Shown here one piece after another: positions 33,414 to 43,604 of a stretch of 64,000 nt of DNA. The stretch comes from Clostridium sp. 1001271B_151109_B4 (GTDB taxonomy: Bacteria > Bacillota > Clostridia > Clostridiales > Clostridiaceae), in NCBI RefSeq assembly GCF_015670405.1, contig NZ_JADPBQ010000016.1, positions 19,528 to 83,527 on the forward strand, in the 5' to 3' direction. Position 1 is the stretch's first letter, and each line of letters starts with the position of its first letter. The translations under genes were made by a program, and so were the position numbers. The notes below the pieces were generated by a model. The model did not search any database. It was not told the origin of the DNA and worked only from the letters and a program-made list of their open reading frames with translations.

Positions 33414-35027
33414 TTATTTATTAGATTCCCAATGTTGATGTAAAGTATTAAAAATAGATCTTAAAGTTTTGCCAATTTCAAGATAACTTTCATCATTCAA
33501 GTTAGCAAGAGAAATTCTTAAACCCCATCTAGAAGATGCAAAGCCATCTCCATTTAATAAAATAATAGAATAATTTTTAGCTAAATCATAAAGGATGTCA
33601 AATGGTGTATAATTTTCCTCAATGAACTTAGCAAAATTAATTCCATACTCAATTCTAGCCCAATCTAATATATTTATTTCAGTATAATAAGAAGCATAAT
33701 GAGGGTTATTAAAAACTTTAAGTTCTAAGCCTTCACATAATAGTTCTTTACGTCTTTTACAAATATCAATAGTAAGGTTCTTATAATTATTTTCTATATC
33801 AACTAATGCAAATCCACAGAAAAATGCCATTTGTACTTGTTGTGGTGTTGAAAGACCTGCAGTATGATTTAAAGCAACTTGTCTACTATCAGCAACTAAT
33901 CTATCTATAAATGATAATTCTTCAGGGTTAGAAGATAAATGACAGTAACGTTTATTTAAAGTATCTTTATGTTTTTCAGGTAGTTCACCTATAAGTTTAT
34001 TATAAATATTATTTTCGTTTAATATTATTGCACCAAGTCTCCAACCAGTTACACCGAAATATTTTGATAATGAATAAACACCAATAGTATTATAAGGTAA
34101 ATCACTAATTATAGATTTAAAGTTATTAACAAATGTGCAATAAACATCATCAGTAATAATCATTAAATTAGGATTATATTTAGTTACAATATTTTTTAGA
34201 GTATTTCTGCAATGATCATTTAGTGCAATAGATGCAGGATTGTTTGGATTCACTATAAATAGTGCCTTAATATTTTTATCTTTTAATTTATTTAAATCAT
34301 CTTCACTATACTGGTAAGTAGGAAGACCATTTTCATCAACTTCATTAGCATGAATATTTATTACATCAAAATTGTAATGAGGTAAATGTGGTATTTCTAA
34401 ATAAGGAGTAAAAATAGGCGTCATAAGAGCTATTTTGTCACCTTTATTCAATAGGTGATTTTTTTCAAGGGAATCAAAGATATAGCACATTGCTGCAGTT
34501 CCGCCTTCAACCCCAAAGACATCAAAATTATTTTCAAATTTAATATTACCACATAATTCTTTAAGTAAATATTTATTTACAAGTTTTTCTATATTTACGA
34601 GCATCCTATCAGGGACAGGATAATTATCACCTATAATTCCATCAGCCAATTCAAAAATCCATTCATCTTCATTAAATCCAAGATTATTAACTCCATAATC
34701 ATAAATTTTTTGTATTAAATTAATTCCAGGTAGTGAAGGATTTGCATTAATATATTTTAATAATCTTTTAGCAATGCCGTTTTTTTGAACCATACCAGCT
34801 AGAGCATTAATATTTAATGTTCTTTGAGTTTCTAATATTGCAAATTGACCAAAAGTAAAAAAAGCTTGTCTAGGTTCAGCAGCAGTCCAATTTGGATTTC
34901 CCCTACCAGCATCTAAGATTGTACTATTATTTAAAGAAGCTAATTTTAATAATTTATCTTTAAATTCAAATGGACTTACAGTTCCATAAATATTTTTTAA
35001 TTTTTCTTTTGTTAATTCTATATTCAT
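33414..35027 (-). CDS. asdA: Bifunctional aspartate aminotransferase / L-aspartate 4-decarboxylase
   Basis: The 537-residue PLP enzyme has the long N-terminal part typical of aspartate beta-decarboxylases (LDAGRGNPNWTAAEPRQAFF) and the PLP-lysine motif VYSLSKYFGVTGWRLGA. NPNNPAS and TDDVYCTF are the usual fold-type I markers. It converts aspartate to alanine and CO2, often paired with an aspartate-alanine antiporter, which is not seen here. AGGAGG precedes the ATG. Confidence 0.93.
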   Translation of the reverse strand: MNIELTKEKLKNIYGTVSPFEFKDKLLKLASLNNSTILDAGRGNPNWTAAEPRQAFFTFGQFAILETQRTLNINALAGMVQKNGIAKRLLKYINANPSLPGINLIQKIYDYGVNNLGFNEDEWIFELADGIIGDNYPVPDRMLVNIEKLVNKYLLKELCGNIKFENNFDVFGVEGGTAAMCYIFDSLEKNHLLNKGDKIALMTPIFTPYLEIPHLPHYNFDVINIHANEVDENGLPTYQYSEDDLNKLKDKNIKALFIVNPNNPASIALNDHCRNTLKNIVTKYNPNLMIITDDVYCTFVNNFKSIISDLPYNTIGVYSLSKYFGVTGWRLGAIILNENNIYNKLIGELPEKHKDTLNKRYCHLSSNPEELSFIDRLVADSRQVALNHTAGLSTPQQVQMAFFCGFALVDIENNYKNLTIDICKRRKELLCEGLELKVFNNPHYASYYTEINILDWARIEYGINFAKFIEENYTPFDILYDLAKNYSIILLNGDGFASSRWGLRISLANLNDESYLEIGKTLRSIFNTLHQHWESNK

Positions 35028-35255
35028 TATGAATGCCTCCTTTCAGGATGTATAAATACTGAAATATTTCTTGCAAGTATTAATTTTATAATAGAATTAG
35101 TAAAATTAAAATAGAAAAAATAAGTTTTAGTAATATAATAAAAAAAGTTAAAATAAATATGAAAAAAATAGTAAATTGATATAAAAATATTAGAAATTTA
35201 TTTAAATTAATAAAAGTAGGAAAATAATTATTATATTATAAATATTTAAGGTATA

Positions 35256-35287
35256 AAAAAAGGTGCATGTATAAATGCACCTTTTTT
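35256..35287 (-). terminator. Terminator of map
   Basis: A 13-base stem (35256-35268 with 35275-35287, AAAAAAGGTGCAT) ends in T on the minus strand directly at the map stop. Confidence 0.8.
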
Positions 35288-36155
35288 AATGAGTTAATAC
35301 TTCAATTCCAGTTTCTGTTACCAATACTGTATACTCCCATTGCGCTGAAGGATAACCATCTTCAGTTAATGTAGTCCAACCATCATCAGAATCTATAAAT
35401 ATATCTGGTTTTCCCATATTTATCATTGGTTCAATGGTAAATACCATACCAGGAACTAATAACATTCCAGTTCCTTTTTTACCTACATGAGAAACAAAAG
35501 GTGTTTCATGGAATTCAAGGCCTATACCATGACCACCAAATTCTCTAACGACAGAGTAGCCATTAGCTTCAGCGTGAGTTTGAACAGCTTCAGCTACATC
35601 ACCTAAGAATCCCCAAGGTTTTGCAGCAGCTAATCCTTTATCTAAGCATTCTTTTGCTACTCTTACTAATTTCTCTAAATCAGGATGTACTTGACCAATC
35701 ATAAACATTCTAGAGGCATCTGAAAAATAACCATTATATATAGTAGAAACATCTACATTTATTATATCACCATCTTCTAAAATAACATCTTCACTAGGAA
35801 TACCATGGCAAACCTCATCATTTAATGATGTACAAACGCTTTTAGGATATCCTTGAAAGTTTAATGGAGCAGGTATTGCACCTTGTGAGACTGTATAGTC
35901 ATGAACAATAGTATTAATTTCTTCAGTTGACATTCCTGCTTTGATTTTACTGCTCACTAAATCTAAAACTGCAGTATTTATTGCAGCACTTTCTTTGATT
36001 TTTTCTATTTGTTCTGGTGTTTTAATAATATTTCTAGGTGGTACTACATGACCTTTTAATTTATAAGAGTATACTTTTTCATCAAAGGCCAAATGACAGT
36101 TTTTGTATTTTTTATTGCTACCACACCAACAGTGGTCATTTCTACTTAAGTTCAT
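35286..36155 (-). CDS. map: Methionine aminopeptidase with N-terminal SEC-C motif
   Basis: Type I methionine aminopeptidase catalytic domain (about residues 40-285) with metal ligands in NVDVST and SDASRMF, GHGIGLEFHE and TIEPM. The N-terminal CWCGSNKKYKNCH is a SEC-C zinc-binding motif, as in clostridial MetAPs that contact the ribosome. It removes the initiator Met after deformylation. The 289-residue length fits the SEC-C form. AAGGAG precedes the ATG. Confidence 0.95.
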   Translation of the reverse strand: MNLSRNDHCWCGSNKKYKNCHLAFDEKVYSYKLKGHVVPPRNIIKTPEQIEKIKESAAINTAVLDLVSSKIKAGMSTEEINTIVHDYTVSQGAIPAPLNFQGYPKSVCTSLNDEVCHGIPSEDVILEDGDIINVDVSTIYNGYFSDASRMFMIGQVHPDLEKLVRVAKECLDKGLAAAKPWGFLGDVAEAVQTHAEANGYSVVREFGGHGIGLEFHETPFVSHVGKKGTGMLLVPGMVFTIEPMINMGKPDIFIDSDDGWTTLTEDGYPSAQWEYTVLVTETGIEVLTH

Positions 36156-36335
36156 ATCTTTATCTCCTTGTTACTATTTATATATTTTCATTATATTACT
36201 TTATTAATAAAAAGGAAAACTATTAATATAAATATATGATATATATATAATTTTATTTAGTTAAAAACTATTTAATTATGTTATAAGTATACTTTATAAT
36301 ATAGTTAGAGAGGAATGAAATGGAAGGTAATAAAA

Positions 36336-37121
36336 ATGAAAAAAAACTTAATTAGAAAAAATAATTTAATATACAAGGCTTTTATGATACTAGGTATAAT
36401 ATTAGTTTTGTATTATTTAGTTTTAAAATTAATGTTTGGATTTATAGCATTTTCTAGTATGTTTTGCATGTTAGGAATAGTTCTACTTATTTATGGATTT
36501 ATAGAGTTAAGGTTTCAAATAAATATATGGAGTAAGATTCCTAAGATAATAAGAGGTATAGTTACAGTATTATTTATAATTGGATTAGTTTTATTTATAA
36601 GTCTAGAAGGTCTTATAATATATAATGGTCATCATGTTGATACTGAAAAGCCGGATTATTTAATGGTATTAGGAGCAGGAGTAAGGGGAACAAAAATTAG
36701 TACATCGTTATTATATAGGTTAGAAACAGCATTAGATTTTCATGAGCTATATCCTGATGTAAAGATAATTGTATCTGGTGGCCAAGGTGAAGGTGAAAAG
36801 ATTAGTGAAGCTAGTGCAATGAGGAACTTTCTTGTTGATAATGGAGTAGATTCAAGTCAAATAATAATGGAAGATAAATCAACTGATACATATGAAAACT
36901 TTTTATATACAAAGAAAATATTAGATGAGGAAAGTGAAGTAGAAGCTCCTACAGTTACTATAATATCTAATAATTTTCATATGTTTAGAGCAAAGTTTTT
37001 AGCTAAAGAAGTTGGATTTAATGTTTTAGGATATCCAGCACAATCTCATAAAGTGTCAGCAGTAGTATTTTATGTGAGAGAGTTTTTTGGAGTAATAAAG
37101 GCTTTTATATTTAGAAGATAA
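36336..37121 (+). CDS. YdcF/SanA-family (DUF218) membrane protein
   Basis: Three to four N-terminal helices (to about residue 95) precede a DUF218 domain: YLMVLGAGVRGTKISTSL, IIVSGGQGEGEKISEASAM, and EDKSTDTYENF, with a closing SNNFHMFRA. The family is linked to envelope polysaccharide maintenance (ElyC, SanA), but the reaction is unknown. ATG 36336 follows GGAAGG; ATG 36315 is too close to its GAGAGG site. A terminator follows. Confidence 0.85.
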   Translation: MKKNLIRKNNLIYKAFMILGIILVLYYLVLKLMFGFIAFSSMFCMLGIVLLIYGFIELRFQINIWSKIPKIIRGIVTVLFIIGLVLFISLEGLIIYNGHHVDTEKPDYLMVLGAGVRGTKISTSLLYRLETALDFHELYPDVKIIVSGGQGEGEKISEASAMRNFLVDNGVDSSQIIMEDKSTDTYENFLYTKKILDEESEVEAPTVTIISNNFHMFRAKFLAKEVGFNVLGYPAQSHKVSAVVFYVREFFGVIKAFIFRR

Positions 37122-37125
37122 TAAG

Positions 37126-37168
37126 AAAATTGAGAAGATTATATTAAATAAATCTTCTCAATTTTTTA
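37126..37168 (+). terminator. Rho-independent terminator
   Basis: A perfect 15-base stem (AAAATTGAGAAGATT, 37126-37140 with 37151-37165) is followed by a T run. Confidence 0.88.
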
Positions 37169-37193
37169 TAAAAATTTAAGGGGGAAGTAATAA

Positions 37194-38081
37194 ATGTATA
37201 TTATTGAAACAAATAATTTATCTAAATCTTATGGTAAAAATAGAGGAATAATGGATGTGAATTTAAAAATAAAGGAAGGTGAAATATTTGGATTTGTAGG
37301 GCCGAATGGTGCAGGCAAATCTACTACAATAAGAACTTTGTTAAATTTTATTTTTCCTACAGGGGGAAGTGGAAAAATATTTGGTATGGATATAGTAAAG
37401 GAAAGTAAGGATATTAAAAAGCAAATAGGATATGTACCAAGTGAAGTAAAATTTTATGATGAAATAAAGGTTAAAGATATAATTAAATACTCATCTAGTT
37501 TTTATGATGGAATTAGCAAGAATGAAGTTGATAAGCTTTATGAGTTACTTGAAGTTGATGTTAACAAAAAGATGTCAGAGCTTTCTTTGGGAAATAAGAA
37601 AAAGGTAGCAATAGTACAAGCATTAATTCATAAGCCAAGGCTATTAATATTAGATGAACCTACTAATGGATTGGATCCATTGATTCAAAAGAGGTTATTT
37701 CAATTATTAAAAAAGGCAAATAATGAAGGGGCTACAGTATTTTTCTCATCTCATAACTTAGTAGAAATAGAAAATTTTTGTGATAGAGTAGCAGTAATTA
37801 AAGAGGGAAAAATCGTTGATACTGTTGTTTTAGAAAAGTTAGCTAAAAAAGCTGCATTAAAGATAGTTTTAAGTTGTGAAAATATGGATGAAGCTTTGAT
37901 AAGAAAAATTGGAGGAGAAGTTCTTTCAAATGATAATGATGAATTTATTTTCTTTTATAGAGATGATATAAATAGTTTAGTTAAAAAGCTTTCGTCGTAT
38001 AAGATAGATAAATTATTAATTAGTGAACAAACACTAGAAGATACATTTATGAACTATTATGAAAGCAAGGGGGATATATAA
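37194..38081 (+). CDS. ABC transporter ATP-binding protein
   Basis: The 295-residue ATPase has Walker A GPNGAGKS, an LSLGNKKKVAIVQAL signature in place of the usual LSGGQ, Walker B LLILDEPTNGLDP and the switch His in FSSHNL. It belongs with the DRI/NatA-like exporters that pair with ABC-2 permeases. The permease gene starts two bases after its stop. The substrate is unknown. Confidence 0.92.
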   Translation: MYIIETNNLSKSYGKNRGIMDVNLKIKEGEIFGFVGPNGAGKSTTIRTLLNFIFPTGGSGKIFGMDIVKESKDIKKQIGYVPSEVKFYDEIKVKDIIKYSSSFYDGISKNEVDKLYELLEVDVNKKMSELSLGNKKKVAIVQALIHKPRLLILDEPTNGLDPLIQKRLFQLLKKANNEGATVFFSSHNLVEIENFCDRVAVIKEGKIVDTVVLEKLAKKAALKIVLSCENMDEALIRKIGGEVLSNDNDEFIFFYRDDINSLVKKLSSYKIDKLLISEQTLEDTFMNYYESKGDI

Positions 38082-38082
38082 T

Positions 38083-38898
38083 ATGAATATTTTTAAGTTT
38101 GAATTTAAAAGGCTATTAAAGGGAAATATCATTTGGGCTTTAGTGTGTAGTGTTTTAATTATAATGTTTATGCTATTCTTTCCAAGTATGAAGGAGATGG
38201 GAATGCAAGAGTTAGTAGGGGCAAAATTAGAAGCTTTACCAGAAGCTTTTCTGGAAGCATTTAATATAAGTGGATCTACTGATTTTAGTAATATTTCTGA
38301 TTTTTCTGCTTATGTGCTTCAATATATAGTAATGGCAGGTGGAATATATGCAGCAATACTTGGCGTATCATCTTTAGCAAAAGAAGAAAGTGAAGGCACT
38401 ATTGAATTTTTATATTCTAAACCTGTTACAAGAAACAAAATAGTTACAGCAAAGATTTTAGCTAATGCATTTATACTTTTTATATTTATAATTATAGTTT
38501 GTATTATAACTATAATGTCATCTATAATCGTTAAACCAGATGATGCAAAATTTGTATCAGTGTTTAGAGATATAAAGGATATTTATTTAGGAATGGCTTT
38601 AATTTCATATATATTTATGACAATAGGTTTTTTAATATCAGTTTTTGTAAAGTCTGCAAAGAAAGCTACATCAATAGCATTAGGAATGTTTTTTGCAAGC
38701 TATGTATTAGGAATATTTTCAAAGCTTCAAGATAGATTAAGTGGATTTATATATTTATCACCATTTGATTATGCGGCTCCATCAAATGTAATAAAAAACG
38801 GATTTGAAGAAAAGTATATTATTATAGGGGGATGTATAATGATTATATCAATTGTTGGAACTTATATAATATACAATAAAAAAGATTATAATATATAA
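38083..38898 (+). CDS. ABC-2 type transporter permease
   Basis: The 271-residue protein has six predicted helices: one at about 18-38, then a cluster from 85 to 265. Conserved SLAKEESEGTIEFLYSKPVT is typical of ABC-2 permeases. ATG 38083 is chosen because AAGGGGG lies just upstream and the ATP-binding gene ends at 38081. It forms an exporter with that gene. Confidence 0.88.
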   Translation: MNIFKFEFKRLLKGNIIWALVCSVLIIMFMLFFPSMKEMGMQELVGAKLEALPEAFLEAFNISGSTDFSNISDFSAYVLQYIVMAGGIYAAILGVSSLAKEESEGTIEFLYSKPVTRNKIVTAKILANAFILFIFIIIVCIITIMSSIIVKPDDAKFVSVFRDIKDIYLGMALISYIFMTIGFLISVFVKSAKKATSIALGMFFASYVLGIFSKLQDRLSGFIYLSPFDYAAPSNVIKNGFEEKYIIIGGCIMIISIVGTYIIYNKKDYNI

Positions 38899-38989
38899 CA
38901 ATGATCATAATTCAATTTGAGAAAAAATAAATAAGCATGTTTTAGTTAATTAGAATTTGATAAATTCAATTTTAGATAAATATTTAAGG

Positions 38990-39028
38990 AAATACCACCA
39001 GTTATAAATTTAAAATGGTGGTATTTTT
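38990..39028 (+). terminator. Rho-independent terminator
   Basis: AAATACCACCA (38990-39000) pairs with 39016-39026 and is followed by TTTAA. Confidence 0.82.
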
Positions 39029-39127
39029 AATAATATGGAAAGTAAATGAATAAAAATATTGATAAATATTAATATTAACTATATGAAAATTTTTTTGTTA
39101 TAAATTATATTAAAGGGGGTAGACGGT

Positions 39128-40000
39128 ATGAGTAGTGAGTTCATATTTAATGAAGATATAAACAAAATAATAACTAAAAGAAAATCAGTTAGAACATATA
39201 AGCATGAAGAGTTAACAGATGAAATATTAAATAAACTTAATGAATATATTAAATCTTTAAGTGGACCTTTTGATGAAAAGGTAATATTTAAAATACTTGA
39301 TTCTAAAGAACATATTAATGGAGCTAAGCTTGGAACATATGGAATAATAAAAGGTGCAACAAAATTCATTGCAGCAAAGATAAAGGAAGGGGAATTTGCA
39401 TTAGAAGAATTAGGATATGAAATGGAATCATTAATTTTATATGCAACATCTTTAGGATTAGGCACTTGTTGGATTGGAGGAACTTTTAAAAAAGGACAAT
39501 TTGCTAAGGCAATGGAAGTTGAGTCTGGAGAAATTTTACCTATAATATCTCCAATAGGATATGAAAATGAAAATAAAAGCTTTGTAGAAAAAACAATGAG
39601 GAGATTTTCGAATCCTGCTCATAGAAAGCCATGGAATAAAATCTTCTTCTTTAGGGATTTTTCATGTCCTTTAACTGAGCATGCTACTTTAGATGGATTC
39701 AAAGATGCATTAGAAAATGTAAGATTGGCTCCATCAGCGTTAAATAAGCAACCTTGGAGAATAGTAAAGCATGGAGATGATTTTCACTTTTTTATTTCTA
39801 AGGATAAAGAGGAAGCTAAAGAAGGATATGATATTAATAAAATAGATTTAGGAATTGCAATGTGTCACTTTGATTTGACTTGTAAAGAGCTTGGAATAAA
39901 TGGAGGATTTAAAGTAATTGATCCTAAAATTGAAGAAGTACCAAAGCATTATAAGTATATTATTACTTGGATTAAAGAAGAGCAAAATGGGCGAATATGA
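39128..40000 (+). CDS. Nitroreductase-family protein (TM-nitroreductase type)
   Basis: The 290-residue protein shows nitroreductase features twice: KRKSVRTYKHEELTDEIL at the start with GLGTCWIGGTF at about 110-120, and LAPSALNKQPWRIVK at about 201-215. The double layout fits the putative TM-nitroreductase family, which uses FMN. It stands alone after GGGGGTAG. The electron donor and substrate are unknown. Confidence 0.85.
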   Translation: MSSEFIFNEDINKIITKRKSVRTYKHEELTDEILNKLNEYIKSLSGPFDEKVIFKILDSKEHINGAKLGTYGIIKGATKFIAAKIKEGEFALEELGYEMESLILYATSLGLGTCWIGGTFKKGQFAKAMEVESGEILPIISPIGYENENKSFVEKTMRRFSNPAHRKPWNKIFFFRDFSCPLTEHATLDGFKDALENVRLAPSALNKQPWRIVKHGDDFHFFISKDKEEAKEGYDINKIDLGIAMCHFDLTCKELGINGGFKVIDPKIEEVPKHYKYIITWIKEEQNGRI

Positions 40001-40113
40001 GAAATTAACTATAAGTATAGTTAAAAATACTTTTAGTGTATGTAAATAAGTAATTTGGATAAAATAACGTTAGAGTTAATTATATAGTTTATATACATTG
40101 GAGGTTATTAATT

Positions 40114-40305
40114 ATGGCTTTTGAAAAATTAGAGAACAAAATTAATAAAATTAATAAAAAGATTAAGCAAGGAAGATTATCTCAAGAGATTGCTGATGAA
40201 ATTAGTAATGTAATTAATGAAGTAGAAGAGCTAGGCGATGAAGCAAAAGATAAATTTAAAAGTGCAGTAGACGATATGAAAAAATCATTAAAAAAAATGA
40301 AGTAG
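40114..40305 (+). CDS. Small helical coiled-coil protein
   Basis: The 63-residue protein is almost wholly charged helix (EKLENKINKINKKIKQGRLS, then EVEELGDEAKDKFKSAVDDM). It follows a good GGAGG site and ends at a terminator. I do not recognise a family. It looks like a short amphipathic helical pair. Confidence 0.65.
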   Translation: MAFEKLENKINKINKKIKQGRLSQEIADEISNVINEVEELGDEAKDKFKSAVDDMKKSLKKMK

Positions 40306-40306
40306 T

Positions 40307-40340
40307 AAAGGAGCGTATGAGTGTATGCTCCTTTATTTTT
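40307..40340 (+). terminator. Rho-independent terminator
   Basis: AAAGGAGC (40307-40314) pairs with 40327-40334 and is followed by ATTTTT. Confidence 0.78.
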
Positions 40341-40465
40341 AATATATTCTTTGATTTATAAGTAATAATTATGAAGTAAATTCCAATATAAGAATATATT
40401 AATAAATATTTTGGGATATGTTAATATATTAATTAAGTAAAAGTAAATAATATGTGGGGTGTGTA

Positions 40466-41344
40466 ATGAATAAAAAAAGTGAAATTATAACTGCTGTATT
40501 AGTAGTTATAGTTGTAATTGGGGCATTAATATTTGCTAACGCAAAAGGAACGTTAAATAAGAGCAAAAGTATAGTTGATGAAAAAGATATTATTACTTCG
40601 AGAGATAGTATAGTTAAAGAGTTTATACCAAGTGATGATTTTATTAAATTTAATATAGATGCACCTAATGCGTCTTTAGAGATTATAAAAACCAATGAAA
40701 AGAAAATAAAGATTCAATGTACTAATAATGATAATAGCAAATATAAAATAAAGCAAAAAGGTAATGATATAATAATTGAGAAAAAAGAAAAATTAAAATT
40801 ACTTAAATGGAATATTAAAGGAGATAATATAAAAATAGAAATACCAAGTACGCTAATAGCAAGTGTTGATGCAGATACTTCTAATGGAGCAATAATTTTA
40901 AATGGTATTGAAGCAAATAATATTGATATGGATTCAAGTAATGGAGAAATAATTATAGAAAATGTTAATACTAAAGAAGATATAAAAATTGAAACATCTA
41001 ATGGTGGAATTGAAGTTACAAATGTATCAGCAGAAAATATTACGTTGGATTCAAGTAATTCACAGGCCGTATTAAATAATATAAATGGAAAAGAAATAAA
41101 TGTAGATACATCAAATGCAGAAATTAATGTAAAAGAATGTAGAGGTGACAAAGTTGTACTAGATACTTCTAATGGAGAGATAGAAGTATATGAATGCTAT
41201 GCGAATAATATAAAGTTAGATACATCAAATGCAGAAATAACATTAGAAAATTTAAAAGATAAAGAGTTTGTAATAGATAATTTAGAGGTAAGTACAAGCA
41301 ATGCTAGTGAAAATATTAATGCAAATTATAATAATAAAAAGTAA
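40466..41344 (+). CDS. DUF4097-type beta-repeat protein, membrane-anchored
   Basis: One N-terminal transmembrane helix (about residues 6-24) is followed by a long beta-helical region. Repeated DTSNGEI and DSSNSQA units occur about every 20 residues from 130 to 280, the pattern of DUF4097 or adhesin-like proteins, often linked to envelope stress operons. ATG 40466 follows GGGGTGTG; the frame opens earlier at GTG 40454. It probably forms an operon with the GNAT gene 24 bases downstream. Confidence 0.8.
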   Translation: MNKKSEIITAVLVVIVVIGALIFANAKGTLNKSKSIVDEKDIITSRDSIVKEFIPSDDFIKFNIDAPNASLEIIKTNEKKIKIQCTNNDNSKYKIKQKGNDIIIEKKEKLKLLKWNIKGDNIKIEIPSTLIASVDADTSNGAIILNGIEANNIDMDSSNGEIIIENVNTKEDIKIETSNGGIEVTNVSAENITLDSSNSQAVLNNINGKEINVDTSNAEINVKECRGDKVVLDTSNGEIEVYECYANNIKLDTSNAEITLENLKDKEFVIDNLEVSTSNASENINANYNNKK

Positions 41345-41368
41345 GTAAGCAAATAAGGAGAATTTATA

Positions 41369-41815
41369 ATGGAAATAAGAAAAGCAACTATAGAAGATGT
41401 AAATATTATAGCGAAATATAACTATAATTTAGCACTTGAAACAGAAAATAAAGTACTAAATATGGATACAGTAACTAAGGGCGTTGAATCAGTATTAAAA
41501 GATTCAACTAAGGGGATTTATCATGTATGTGAAATAGAGGGACAGGTTGTAGGTCAAATAATGTATACTTTTGAATGGAGCGATTGGAGAGATGGAATAT
41601 TTTTATGGATTCAAAGTGTATATGTTAATAAGAACTTTAGAGGAAAGGGGATATTTAAAAATTTATATAAATATATAAAAGATATTTGTGATAATGATAA
41701 AGACATTTGTGGAATAAGATTATATGTAGAGAAAGAAAATTATACAGCTCAAAAAACATATAAAAATATTGGGATGGATAAATGTAATTATTATATTTAC
41801 GAATATGAAAAATAA
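41369..41815 (+). CDS. GNAT-family N-acetyltransferase
   Basis: The 148-residue GNAT protein begins MEIRKATIEDVNIIAKYNYN. Acetyl-CoA binding motif A is VYVNKNFRGKGIFKNLYKYI (about residues 89-108), and the C-terminus keeps the YKNIGM family ending. It would acetylate an amine or amino group; the target is unknown. AAGGAG precedes the ATG. Confidence 0.88.
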   Translation: MEIRKATIEDVNIIAKYNYNLALETENKVLNMDTVTKGVESVLKDSTKGIYHVCEIEGQVVGQIMYTFEWSDWRDGIFLWIQSVYVNKNFRGKGIFKNLYKYIKDICDNDKDICGIRLYVEKENYTAQKTYKNIGMDKCNYYIYEYEK

Positions 41816-41905
41816 ATTGTAGAAGGTTAAAGATAATTTTAATATTCATAAAGTGAACAACAAATATATATATATGATATAAAGAAATAGGGGGTGAAAG
41901 TAAAA

Positions 41906-42514
41906 ATGAATACAGCAGAATTAAAGGCAAATGCAAAAGAGCAGTTAAGGGGAAAATGGGCAGTGGCAATTGGTACTGTATTAGTTGCAAATATATTGAT
42001 TGATTCAGATGTAATGTATAAAGTTAGTGAAAAATTTGGCTTGTTTGGATTAAGCGTATCCTGCAGTTTAATATCATTATTCCTTGGAGGAGTTCTTTCA
42101 GTAGGGCTTTGTAAATTCTTGTTAGATATGGCAACTAAAAGAGAAGAACCAAGATTTGAAACTTTATTTTCTCAATTTAATATTTATCTTAAAACATTAG
42201 GATTAAATATACTTATTACGTTAGCAGTATGCATAGGTACTATATTATTTATAGTACCAGGAATAATTGTTGGACTTATGTTTTCTCAAAGTTATTATAT
42301 TTTATGTGAAGATCCTAGTAAATCTATAACACAATGCATAAAAGAAAGTGTTGATATGATGAATGGGCATAAGTGGGATTTGTTTTATTTAGAATTAACA
42401 TTTATAGGATGGTGGCTCCTTACAGCAATAACTATTGGAATTGCAGGGCTTTGGGTTTCACCATATGTTAAAGTAACTGAAGCTAATTTTTATTTAAGTA
42501 TAAAAAATAATTAA
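41906..42514 (+). CDS. DUF975 family membrane protein
   Basis: The 202-residue protein starts MNTAELKANAKEQLRGKWAV, the hallmark of DUF975, and has four to five helices with a PGIIVGLMFSQSYYIL stretch. ATG 41906 follows GGGGGTG; GTG 41894 is within that site. The function is unknown. A very strong terminator follows. Confidence 0.85.
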   Translation: MNTAELKANAKEQLRGKWAVAIGTVLVANILIDSDVMYKVSEKFGLFGLSVSCSLISLFLGGVLSVGLCKFLLDMATKREEPRFETLFSQFNIYLKTLGLNILITLAVCIGTILFIVPGIIVGLMFSQSYYILCEDPSKSITQCIKESVDMMNGHKWDLFYLELTFIGWWLLTAITIGIAGLWVSPYVKVTEANFYLSIKNN

Positions 42515-42526
42515 TAAAGTCAATGC

Positions 42527-42570
42527 ATTAGAGGTTATATAATTTAAAATTATATAACCTCTAATTTTTT
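42527..42570 (+). terminator. Very strong terminator
   Basis: A perfect 18-base stem (42527-42544 with 42548-42565) encloses a 3-base loop and has a T run. Confidence 0.9.
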
Positions 42571-42676
42571 ATGTATTTAATATAAAAAAAATAATGTATA
42601 AAATGTCCTTTAAAATTTGTATAATTATAAAACAATATAATTTACAATTATTAATTTTAAAAAGGTGTGTGATATC

Positions 42677-43353
42677 ATGGCAAAAGAAGCATGTGATAAC
42701 AGAGTATATATATTAACTAGCAAACTAATGTATCTCTTTATAACTAATATATGGTTTTTAATAAGTATTTCACCATTTATACTTTATTTCTTTTTATCGG
42801 GTGAAAATTTATCTATTCCAATATTAACATTCATAGGAATATTATTAGGTCCAGCGTTGGCAACAATGTTTTCGGTTACAGGCAAGGTAATGAATGATAA
42901 AGAAGAAAATGCAACAAAAGATTTCATTCATTTTTATAAGCTTAATTTTGGACAAGGTATATTTATTGCAGCTATTATAAATATAATATTAATGGTTTGC
43001 TATGTAGATATAGGATTATTTTTTTCAAGTAACATGAAGTTTATTTCTTATATATTAATCGTATTAGCTATATTTATGGGAGCAATATGTTTTTATGCTT
43101 ATCCAAGCTTAGCAAGAATAAATGTAAAAACAATAGATATATTTATAAAATATCTACAAAATTAGTATTCAAAAAATTATATATAACACTAACTAATATA
43201 TCAATATTGATAATTGGTGTAGCAATATTGAATTTTACTAATATTTCATTAATTGCAGTATTATTTGGTGGAAGTGCAATATTCTATTTTATTTAAAAAA
43301 TGGAAGAAAATATTTTAAAAGATGTAGATGTTGAGTTAAAAGAAAAATATTGA
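42677..43353 (+). pseudogene. Broken YesL-like (DUF624) membrane protein gene
   Basis: From ATG 42677 (after AAAAGGTG) a membrane protein reads normally to SLARINVKTIDIFIKYLQN and stops at 43165. The missing last helix (ITLTNISILIIGVAILNF) continues in the frame open at 43087, so there is a one-base frameshift near 43140-43160 in an A/T run. That frame has a further TAA at 43294-43296, followed in frame by MEENILKDVDVELKEKY and a TGA at 43353. Two lesions suggest a true pseudogene, although a sequencing error could explain the first. Confidence 0.65.
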
Positions 43354-43360
43354 AAATAAA

Positions 43361-43396
43361 AAAAGATATAAGTAAAATTTTTTACTTATATCTTTT
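43361..43396. terminator. Terminator after the YesL-like pseudogene
   Basis: A perfect 17-base stem (43361-43377 with 43380-43396) has a loop of two bases, probably opened in practice. Confidence 0.8.
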
Positions 43397-43413
43397 GGTT
43401 TATAATAATTTTA

Positions 43414-43557
43414 ATGAGTTTATTGAATAAGTATAAATCTTTAATAGAATTAGTAGGAGTTAATGGGCATAAAAAAGTATTCCAATTGGAACTTAATTCT
43501 TGTTCTGAAATAATTAAATTACCAAACCATTTATTTTTACTTCTTTATAAAGGTTAA
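43414..43557 (+). other. Orphan 47-codon frame, doubtful
   Basis: An ATG-to-TAA frame (MSLLNKYKSLIELVGVNGHK and on) has gene-like codon use but no ribosome site. It may be the tail of a lost gene. It lies between two terminators and convergent units. Confidence 0.25.
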
Positions 43558-43604
43558 TGTGAACTATTAATTTTTATTTATAATACATATTACTTAAAGC
43601 TTTA

